64,000 bases of DNA from Ophiura sarsii (taxonomy: Eukaryota > Echinodermata > Ophiuroidea > Amphilepidida > Ophiuridae): NCBI GenBank assembly GCA_035610835.1, contig CM069449.1, positions 8,897,105 to 8,961,104 of the forward strand, in the 5' to 3' direction. The notes beneath the pieces are model-generated. The model saw nothing but the letters and a program-made list of their open reading frames with translations. It had not been told where the DNA came from and ran no database searches. Below are positions 56,701 to 64,000 of the stretch, one piece after another; within the stretch, counting starts at the first letter, position 1, and the number at the start of each line of letters is the position of its first letter. Made by a program: the position numbers and the translations under genes.

Positions 56701-59554
56701 AACCCGAACAAGTTAGAACATTCTTAGCAGAAACGTATAATCATTTAAATCCAGTGAAACGTTCTACTTTTGTGAGCATTGGTGCAAAGCAGAGATGAGG
56801 TGAAAAGCATGCAATAAATCACATTTTTAAATCATGAAATTGGATTTTGTAACATTATACACCCTGTGGCACTAATGTCTCGACCGTTGATGATTACATA
56901 TATGTTTTCCACCATATCATCGATTTGCTGTCCAGAAGTCGTCTCATAGTAAAAGTTTTTGAAGTCGATAGGTTTTGAGAAAATATGCGCGAAGCGCAGA
57001 AAAAAATATGGCATTTACACTCCAAAATATAACCTCTAAAATCACTCCAATCACCACCATCTTTATAGTTTAAACAAATTTACACAACCCCCCCTGTTCA
57101 AGAATAAAAAGTTACATAACCCCCCCTATTTCAACATATGAAAGTTACATGACCCCCCCTATACTTTACCCAACCCCCCCTCCACCATCAATAATGAACG
57201 GTCCCTTAACCACCTTTGGCAGTAATTCACAAAATTTTAGCCTATGATTTCTAAATGAAACATATCTGGCTCCTAAGATTTTACAGATATTTATGTGAAA
57301 AATATGGGGATTCTTCTGATATCAAAATATCTTGATCAATACTTGATGTGAAGAAAAAAATCATAGTCCAAAAAAAGTGATCGGAATATACACCTTTAAA
57401 CTATCATAACCCCCCACCCCACCCCTCATTTAGTGCTTTTAATAACAATCATCAAAACAAGCACTTCAACTAAGAGACCATTATAAGAACATTCATATAG
57501 ATTCTCACAATTTTGGTAAAGAATCTATCAGGGTCAGAAATTTGATGAGAATCTGAGAATCCATTCTCGTAAAGATGCACCAGCAAGTAGATTCTTGAAA
57601 GATAGATCTGTGTAACACACTATTTGAATCCACAGACGCTCACAAACATTGATTATGCAGGAATCTAAACGGATTCTTGCATTCTTTAACAAACTTCTGA
57701 CCCACCTGTCTATACATTCTCGCCAACTTTTTAACCCTGACCCTATGCATTTAATTTAACATTGATCTGTAAATATTTCATTTAACTACTAGAATCCTAC
57801 AAGGTAGTCAGACTCGCCGTCAACCCGGATGTTTTGGACGAATGTAGCCGTCACACGGAGGAGAAAGACTTGCTCATCCAACTGGGCCTTCAGTACCTTG
57901 AGAAATCTCACTCCATAGGTTTATCAAGACGTTACACTGTACTCGATAACATCCGGTATAAGGGAGACCCAGCCGTGTTGCTGAAAAACTTTTATTTTAA
58001 GAAAGACGATGCGGAGAGAAAAAATGTAGATGACTTTATGAGTGATATCACCAACATGAGTCCAGACTCGTTATTATCTCAACTTGGAAAAATATCAACT
58101 GATGATGATGAGAGTGCCAAAGATGTCAACTCTGACTTTTCACAACATCCTCATATCACCTTGACAACAGATTCCAGCGAATCATCTAAGCCGGGGCTTA
58201 TAGAAGAGTTGTCCAGCGAGGATGTTAAGCTAGAGATACCGGATCATGATGTGTGTTTGAAGAATGCGGATGGGCAGAAACCAAGGAGGCTGCTTGTTAG
58301 GGTCACTATGCCACAGGTGACGTCTGTGAATGGATGCGAATTGGATATCACTGAGGTGAGATCGACCCCCGTCCCCTACCACCTCCCCCCTCCTGAAGGA
58401 AAAAATACCACTGAAAATAGATGAGACAAAAACAAGACAAGATTCTAAATTGACAAATTAGACTTACTGGAACGTTGCGTGTGAACCAACACAAGACAAA
58501 ACAAAACGAATCTGTCTTTCGGCAGCTCGAAAGTTACCCCCTGCATCGCGCTGGTTCCTAATTTTCAATACGATTTATTCCGTCAAAATAAACAATCGGG
58601 TTCCAAAACGTCGGCAACAACTATTTTCCTTTCATCTTCGAGCTCCCGAAAGAGAGATTCAAACAAAACAAGGTTCTATTTAATGTACACATTCAATGGG
58701 ATACTCAACATTTGAGTTGGGTGGAATGGGAGTCGAGTTGAGGGTTGGAAGATTTGATCAAGTAAATTTGTTGATCTGTTTTGTTTTTAGGTTATTTTCC
58801 ATTCTGTTTCTGCATTAAGGGGTTGTCATTTTCTATAGTGAAGGGGGGGGGGGGGGGGGGGGGGTGGTGGGTGGGGGCAGTTCTAAAATCTACTTCATAC
58901 AGAGGGGGGTCATTTTTGTTTGTTGAATTTTTTGAAAATTGCTAAAAATTCAACCGACCGACTGAAGAGGTCCGTTTGCCCGTAGGATTTTTTGTTGTTT
59001 CCTAAACAAGAAATTTGGCAGTAGTTTCGTAAATACTGCATCTAAATTGTATAAAATACACTCATACATCAAACCCTCACCGTGAGTGGAAAAATGACAA
59101 ACGAGCATATCGTCGCTGTTCTGTCAAAATATTCGACCCTTCAGCATGTATAAAGTAATACTTCCTATGTATAACCTTTCAGGCAGTCCGCTCTGAACAT
59201 GTTCCAGAGCCAAAACACATCGATCAAAACCAAAAGTGCTCTTGCACCTGAACATGTATAAAGCAGGCAACACTTCCTATGCATAACTGTTGAGCAGTTT
59301 TACTTTATTCATGGTGATGAAGGGCCGGAAAAACACGAAAGATTTTATCAGCAGTCGATATTTGAAAGTCTGCATGTTCAAATTTTGTTTCTTTTTTTTA
59401 TTTGCAGGATGAAATATCATTGAGCGCAGCAGATGTGTACAGCTTGCAATTGATATTGCCAGAGACAATAGACGAGACAAAAGCCAGTGCCAAATTCAGC
59501 AGTAAAACATCGCAACTAATGATCACACTTCCTACGATAGTACAAACGTCATAG
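53545..59554 (+). CDS. PIH1D2: PIH1D2, PIH1 domain-containing protein 2, 4 coding exons
   Basis: Exons 53545-53733, 55359-55479, 57793-58355 and 59408-59554 join to 340 codons (339 aa; human about 315). Phases agree at every junction. The N-terminus has QAQHIWAMLDDLADSDP and the PIH-type block STRILRPDNHKLFINLCSWT, matching vertebrate PIH1D2 (QTRILKPK..LFINLCQWTR). Then come AVNPDVLDEC, a helical part, an acidic serine-rich linker (residues ~170-215), and a CS/p23-like C-terminal part (LLVRVTMPQVTSVNGCELDI, then DEISLSAADVYSLQLILPET). PIH proteins are cytoplasmic co-chaperones acting with RUVBL1/2 and HSP90-type machinery; PIH1D2 has been placed in an SPAG1-containing complex. That role is family knowledge, not visible here. 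Head-to-head with NKAPD1. Confidence 0.93.
53830..54438. mobile_element. 609-bp mariner-type MITE in PIH1D2 intron 1
   Basis: CAGGGTGAGTCAAAAAAAAG and its complement CTTTTTTTTGACTCACCCTG end the element, with TA on both sides (53828-53829, 54439-54440). Further in, GTTTACTC pairs only loosely. No transposase frame. Confidence 0.85.
55359..55479 (+). CDS. PIH1D2: PIH1D2 coding exon 2
   Basis: 121 nt, phase 0 in and phase 1 out: RPDNHKLFINLCSWTRLPKP, KTDEEPIGIAGGPLEHIDGQ. Acceptor ATTTTTTTCAG, donor GTAAAT. Confidence 0.93.
56144..57395. mobile_element. TTAA-flanked element carrying a nested Harbinger-type insertion
   Basis: AGGTAGATTTTCTGATTGCT at the left and GATCGGAATATACACCT at the right, TTAA outside both (56140-56143, 57396-57399). 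Without the insertion at 56327-57205 it is about 370 bp, matching 41349-41695 in inverse orientation. Confidence 0.82.
56327..57205. mobile_element. 879-bp PIF/Harbinger-type element, copy 2 (TSD TTA)
   Basis: Same ends as 49363-51732 (GGGACCGTTCATTATTTATG and CAATAATGAACGGTCCC), TTA on both sides (56324-56326, 57206-57208). Its host copy at 41349-41695 reads GGTGGTTATACCACC at the same place without an insertion. Confidence 0.9.
57793..58355 (+). CDS. PIH1D2: PIH1D2 coding exon 3
   Basis: 563 nt, phase 1 in and phase 0 out: SYKVVRLAVNPDVLDECSRH through VTSVNGCELDITE. Donor GTGAGA. If intron 3 were retained the frame would stop at 58422-58424 after 22 more residues, which would give a shortened CS-like domain. 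Confidence 0.93.
58356..59407 (+). other. PIH1D2 intron 3
   Basis: 1.05 kb with a ~28-base G run at 58838-58864 and a CAACCGACCGACTGAAG scrap of the CGGTCGG MITE type. Acceptor TTTTTTTTATTTGCAG. Confidence 0.75.
59408..59554 (+). CDS. PIH1D2: PIH1D2 terminal coding exon 4
   Basis: Encodes DEISLSAADVYSLQLILPET, IDETKASAKFSSKTSQLMIT, LPTIVQTS, stop TAG 59552-59554. Matches the end of vertebrate PIH1D2 (L.L.LP..ID...T.AKF...S.L.IT.P). Confidence 0.93.
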   Translation, partial: DEISLSAADVYSLQLILPETIDETKASAKFSSKTSQLMITLPTIVQTS

Positions 59555-60299
59555 TGATATACCAAAATTGATTTTCATTGAAATATGTTAACTCAATATG
59601 CAGTGGCTACACCAGCATCAACATTTGTGGGGGGAAGTGAGCAAACAAACGGGGGGTCGGAAGGGTAGAAAAAGTCTGGTGGGGCCAAGAAACTCATTTG
59701 GGGGATGGCAAAATGCATGCAAAATATTTGGCTTTTAATGTAAATATTGCCTGAAATTAGCTTAATTTGGTCTGAATTAGTCAATTCAAAACTATCTAAT
59801 TAAGGTAAGTTTAAGTCATTTTTACATTAAAAGTCAACATTTTTGATTGTATAGGGGGACAAAATGGGGGTGGTAATGACTCTATTTCGTCATTTTAATT
59901 GGACCCTGCAAAATGTTTGCTCTGCCATCTATTGAGAGGCTGTAATGGATGCCAATTATGTCAGCGGTAAAGTGGATGCGTCAATTTTCAAAAGGGTGAT
60001 TTTCTCTAAAACTGTTATTATCTAAAGGGTAAAAAGACATTAGAAAGAGAATAAAAGATTGACATTTTATTTTGGTTGCCGGACTACAGGGTAATAATGG
60101 ATGGGCTGGTCCATTTTATTCTCTAGATATGATCCATGCTGAAAAAAGATTATTGAATACCGTCCAAAGACCCACAGCATTGCAAAACCTCAAGTTATTT
60201 AAAGTAGATAATTATATCAAGATGAATAAATACATACAAAGAATTAAATGGTCGTCTGCGTTGTATTAATGCTTCATCCAGTTTTGATGTACATGAAAT
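59555..60299. other. PIH1D2 downstream region with MITE debris
   Basis: CAGTGGCTACACCAGCATCA at 59601 is the left end of a CAGTGGC-type MITE whose right end I could not find. A possible AATAAA lies near 60050. A short frame at 60072-60269 has no family I recognise. Confidence 0.4.
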
Positions 60300-60791
60300 A
60301 TAAACCGCTCAAAAAAAGTTTGGAATATTTTTTCAAGCACAAGATTTTCAAATATCGATGGATATGTTCATTAAGTGTTATAAAGTGTTATATCCATGTA
60401 AAGCTGATGTGTTCATCTTTACAATGAAACCAAATTTGAAGCAATCCCTTGCTCCAGTGCTCAGCTACTTGCTTGAGATCATGGGGAGGTCACAATTTGA
60501 ATGTGCCAAAATCAACACTATTTTGTGCTCAAAAGAACATCTTTGTCGTCTGTTCGATGAAGTGTTACATTTACCACTACAGTGTTAATTTTGGCACTTT
60601 CAGATTGCGACTTCCCCATGTTCTCAAGCATTTGGCTGAGCACTGGAACGAGGGATTGCTTCAAATTGGATATCATTGTAAAGATGAACACATCAGCTTT
60701 TAAATGATATATTACACTTAATGAACATAATCCGCGATATTTGAAAATCTTGTGCTTGAAAACATATTCCAAACTTTTTTGAGCAGTTTAG
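60300..60791. mobile_element. Foldback element, copy 2
   Basis: Begins ATATAAACCGCTCAAAAAAA and ends TTTTTTGAGCAGTTTA. Arms of about 200 bp with the same words as 19533-20061. The central unpaired part includes TTGTGCTCAAAAGAACATCT and GTTCGATGAAGTGTTACAT, also present in copy 1. Confidence 0.85.
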
Positions 60792-61506
60792 TTCATTTAT
60801 AAAGGACATCTGTACTACAGCATATTTTGCATCAAAACATAGAGTGATAAGCTACTCCAGTGCTCAAAAGAAGTAGCTTAGCAGGCCACAAAAAAACACA
60901 AGCAAACGGACCTCTCAGGTAGGGTTGTTGATCAGGTGGGTTTTTCCCAAATATTTTCGAATATAAAATGCAAAAATGTTCTTTAAATAAAGGATAGGTC
61001 GGACAGGGTTTTCCCAATGGCAGTAATGAATATGCTCATAACCTTTAACTATAGCTCTTATACGATTGACGTTAAATATCAAATCATAAAATTGAGAAGA
61101 AAAAAACCTCTCTTTCATTTTGAGATTTTGTACATGAATATTAGGCTATATTAAAAAAATCATTGGTCTCAAAGCTCCTGCGCGTGTTAGTTAATTGATG
61201 CGCGTTAGAACTTCTTTTCTTTTTTCCCCAAAATTTCAGATTTTTCAGATTTATATTGATCACATTTTAAGAAAAGGTCACTTTTACATGGATTTCAATA
61301 TTTTATATTTAACCCCCCCCCCCCACCCCGTATTCTGCACTATGTGTCACAAACTGAAACAAAGTACATTTTTCATTTTTGCATTGGGATTTTCAACATG
61401 AAGCAATAGGAAGAGTACTGAATGCGACAACTCACTGGTCGCTAGTAGGATGGGGTAGCTTCTATTGATCAATGCAGCCAATATACATATCGCACTATCG
61501 ATACAT
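60792..61506. other. No gene recognised
   Basis: AT-rich; a fragment near 61150-61290 (CTCAAAGCTCCTGCGCGTGT, GATGCGCGTTAGAA, TTTTTATATTGATCACAT) repeats 42975-43110 in NKAPD1 intron 1, so a dispersed repeat is present. Confidence 0.45.
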
Positions 61507-61752
61507 CGAGGGCTCGGAAACACAAGGCCTCATCTCCATTTTTTCAAAAATGAGATTTTGGTATCGACATTTTCAGAATGAAATTCTCTTTCCAGTAACA
61601 CACAGCCTTATCACCATAACACAACCCCTTTCAAAGTTATAGCCGGTATCACAATGCCTCATCTCCATCTCCCCAATGTGTTTACAAATCTTCAATAGTC
61701 TTTTTCTCAAATGGTTTAAATGGAGATAAGGCCTTGTGTTTCTGAGCCCTCG
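61507..61752. mobile_element. 246-bp MITE with CGAGGGCTCGGAAACACAAG ends
   Basis: CGAGGGCTC-GAAACACAAGG and CCTTGTGTTTC-GAGCCCTCG are inverted; ACAT lies outside both ends. CTCATCTCCAT recurs inside. Confidence 0.78.
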
Positions 61753-62028
61753 ACATGTTCAAATCCCAAGTGCAAATATGAATATTGTACTTTGCCTCAT
61801 TCTTAGCAGTGCAGCATTCTAATTTTTAACCAATCTTAGCAAACAATATCTCAAATAATTGAGAAATTACTTCATAATTTTACAATTAAGTTGGAGCTAC
61901 AGTGATAGGAAGTTAGGAATGTATTTATTACCTGGGAAGATTTTTTTTGGAGCAGTATGTACCATGAAATAGAATATAAACGACTATTTTTGTATCAAGT
62001 GGAATACATTCTTGTATCCAAGGCTCAA

Positions 62029-62313
62029 GATAAGCGGGCGCTGGGCGATTTTCATCCCTTGGTCCTCCTGCCATAGCGCCCGGTAATGCTGAAAAATAAA
62101 CAACCGAGCGCTGATATTTTGTCCAAGCAAGCACCCGTTGACGATCGGGAAGCTTGCCCAAGACTTCGAATTTCGATTTGAAAATACAATTTAATAAAAA
62201 GATAGCTCCTGGTAGACTGAAAGTAGATCCTAGTTCTCAATAAATCCCATGATCCGGGCGCAACTTATGAAAAAGAGTAGCTCCCGGTAAAAAACCTGTT
62301 ATCTTGAGCGTTG
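62029..62313. mobile_element. Possible MITE with GCTCAAGATAA ends
   Basis: GGCTCAAGATAAGCGGGCG and GTTATCTTGAGCG are short inverted ends; GCGCCCGGTAA-type words lie inside. Limits and class uncertain. Confidence 0.5.
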
Positions 62314-62798
62314 CTTGTATCACACGAAAATAAGACATTCAATATTATTATTTAAAACACCTGCTCATACGTGTTACTGACGCAGGACCACAAAGAGTTA
62401 ATCAAAGAAGGCATAGTATGTGAAGCATAATAAAACAATTTTTTAATATTTCATTAAATAACACTTCTTTTCAATTTACAAAATAAATATAGAAATAGCA
62501 AAATCGGTAAACAACACGAAGTAACCAATAATAGTAGACATTATTTTAATGTACAGTATCGATATAAACAACTCTATTATACACACAAAAACACATACAA
62601 AACCACAAATTGTACAAAAGTTGATTTGCAAAAGTGTTTATCCATACCACGATTCACGAGTCATGGGTTACACAAATGATATAGCCCATGTGCTATATAG
62701 GAAACTTTTGGGAAACACTGATTAACATACAATGATGCTTAGCGCTAGTTGTATATGTTTCTCTGCGCTGCGTCCATGCTATGCCAAATGTTTGGCTA

Positions 62799-63008
62799 CT
62801 ATAGTTTCATCAGCTCCAAATTGGCGGATTTTGTCTCTCCGCGCCCAAAAGTAATCCAAGCTTACGCGTGCGATACGCGAAGCACCGGTCTCACATATGA
62901 TTGACAGTGAGTGCGCTTGTTGCCTTCATGCGCGCTCGCGTCCATCTTCTGTATTCATTCGCAGCTGCTGTAAGGATGCTTCACCAGTTTAGAACTGATA
63001 GAACTATA
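62799..63008. mobile_element. MITE with CTATAGTTC...TCAG ends, copy 3
   Basis: CTATAGTTTCATCAGCTCCA and AGAACTGATAGAACTATA are inverted. The core GAGTGCGCTTGTTGC, TTCTGTATTCATTCGCAGCT matches the copy at 35865; the ends match 38515. Confidence 0.78.
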
Positions 63009-63159
63009 AAATGTATTGCTATGGGCTCGCCAACAAACCAAACATGGCTACTTTTAGTTATGAGCTGTAGCTTAGACAACACTTGCCCTGAGCCAATACA
63101 AACATTTCAGTTATCAACCCTATAGTTGCATCCAATGAGTAATTGAACTTACTAAATGC

Positions 63160-63755
63160 TGGTGTTACCTATGTATGAGCAAGCTATCACAAATTAGCCT
63201 AGTAGTCAGGAGTATTCCAATTTATGAATTGAAAGCAAAGGTTTTACATAAAATCTAACGATACAGTGATTCGAACTCGGTACCTTTTGGTCCCAAAGCA
63301 GTTGTCATCGCTAGGCCAACTAGACTGTCTGTGCTGAGTGAGGTAGGGTTGCTCATGTTACGGAATAAATCTGTATAACTCATACAATAATAGAAGTCTT
63401 TGCATTATACTAATTTGTTATAGCTTACTTAAAGGTCAAAGAAGATTTCAAGTTCTTCCCACAATGCATTGCGCAAACCCCAGCCAACTTAAGCTTTTTT
63501 CACAAAATGCATTTTTCGAGCTCTTTTAAGTTTTAGAAATAAGAAAAAGGAACACTGATAACTAATTTATTCATTGATGTAAACTACAACCTAAAGAGCT
63601 CCAACGATGAAGCTTTGAAGCCATGATTGTGTGAATATGTCTATTGGGAACCGAGACAAATTGGAGACCAGAATTAAGGCATTTTGTAAAAACGCAATGC
63701 ATTGTGGTGGCGTCTTTAAACTCTTCTTTGCTCAAAGGTAGAACCTAAGTTAGTG
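63160..63755. mobile_element. TIR element with GCAAGCTATCACAAAT ends, copy B, split by a MITE
   Basis: Left ATGAGCAAGCTATCACAAAT, right AATTTGTTATAGCTTACT, with the outer GGTAGAACCTAAGTTAG found only after the insertion at ~63433-63735. The middle (63252-63332, minus strand) has tRNA-like box A TAGTTGGCCTAGC and box B GAGTTCGAATC. Confidence 0.75.
63433..63735. mobile_element. ~300-bp MITE nested in copy B, CAAAGAAGA ends
   Basis: GTCAAAGAAGATTTC and CCCACAATGCATTGCG at the left are mirrored by CGCAATGCATTGTGGTGG and CTCTTCTTTGCTC at the right. Copy A (17115-17415) lacks it at the same point. Confidence 0.7.
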
Positions 63756-64000
63756 TTAATTTTATTTGATAGCTCTCTGGGAAAATAAATAACTATAGCA
63801 AGCCAAACGGCTCATAAATTAACAAGATACAACAGCAATGGGAAATAAACTCTCTTACAAAAACACTCGTTATATAAAAACTATCACCATCTATGTATAC
63901 ATACCCGTTGACTATCAAACGATAGCCTATTCAATTATAAAATATGAAAGAAGCATACTTTTGGTTAGAGTCAATCTGATTATATTTTATTTATAAGCTA
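63756..64000. other. Right edge: no feature recognised
   Basis: AT-rich sequence without a supported gene or repeat. Confidence 0.4.

Larger units (their letters stand above)
55480..57792 (+). other. PIH1D2 intron 2
   Basis: 2.3 kb containing the TTAA element with its nested Harbinger-type copy (56144-57395). The same ~160-bp sequence lies on both sides of that element (about 55975-56143 and 57610-57755; AACAAACTTCTGACC, CCAACTTTTTAACCCTGACC in both). Confidence 0.8.

Noticed and set aside
60072..60269. 65-codon frame resembling part of a mobile-element protein
   Set aside because: No motif could be assigned; too short to support.

Overview
This is animal nuclear DNA: AT-rich, dense in transposons, with three spliced protein-coding genes and no prokaryotic features. 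The genes could be rebuilt exon by exon, with GT-AG junctions and codon phase agreeing at every join. They are LRRC58 (+, coding exons 1976-9735), NKAPD1 (formerly C11orf57; -, 44020-39834) and PIH1D2 (+, 53545-59554). Protein similarity to vertebrates is moderate, and NKAPD1 and PIH1D2 are neighbours pointing away from each other, as I recall for human 11q23.1. The many TTAA-, TWA- and 8-bp-target miniature elements fit a marine invertebrate. My best guess is an invertebrate deuterostome such as an echinoderm or hemichordate, but the species cannot be named from this sequence.

Layout. 1-0.5 kb: a short-unit minisatellite running off the left edge, then MITE debris. 2-9.7 kb: LRRC58 in three coding exons, with introns full of inverted-repeat elements, followed at 10.0 kb by a decayed partial copy of its last exon. 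10-39.6 kb: about 30 kb with no gene that I can support, made of nested MITEs, foldbacks, a 223-bp tandem array inside one hAT-type element, an array of DR1-like motifs, a 1.4-kb array of a short inverted word, a stack of three TTAA-flanked elements and a dead mariner. 39.6-44.0 kb: NKAPD1, with a partial copy of its last exon just downstream. 44-53.5 kb: the divergent intergenic region, holding CRE-like sites, the 3' end of a LINE and a three-level transposon nest. 53.5-59.6 kb: PIH1D2 in four coding exons. 59.6-64 kb: further foldbacks and TIR elements.

The main result beyond the genes is that many repeats can be delimited exactly from target-site duplications (TSDs). TTAA (piggyBac-type) flanks the elements at 29.7, 33.8, 34.4, 34.9, 41.3 and 56.1 kb. 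TWA (PIF/Harbinger-type) flanks those at 43.2, 49.4, 50.1 and 56.3 kb. Perfect 8-bp repeats (hAT-type) flank those at 6.8, 14.5, 21.3, 24.5, 25.9, 26.3, 27.9 and 28.5 kb. Several insertions have their empty site preserved in another copy within this same window, which gives their relative order.

The three genes are not known to form one pathway. PIH1D2 is a PIH-family co-chaperone linked to R2TP-like complexes. NKAPD1 is a basic, Ser/Arg/His/Lys-rich protein of unclear function. LRRC58 is a leucine-rich-repeat protein. All superfamily calls for repeats rest on TSD and terminal sequence only, because no database search was possible.
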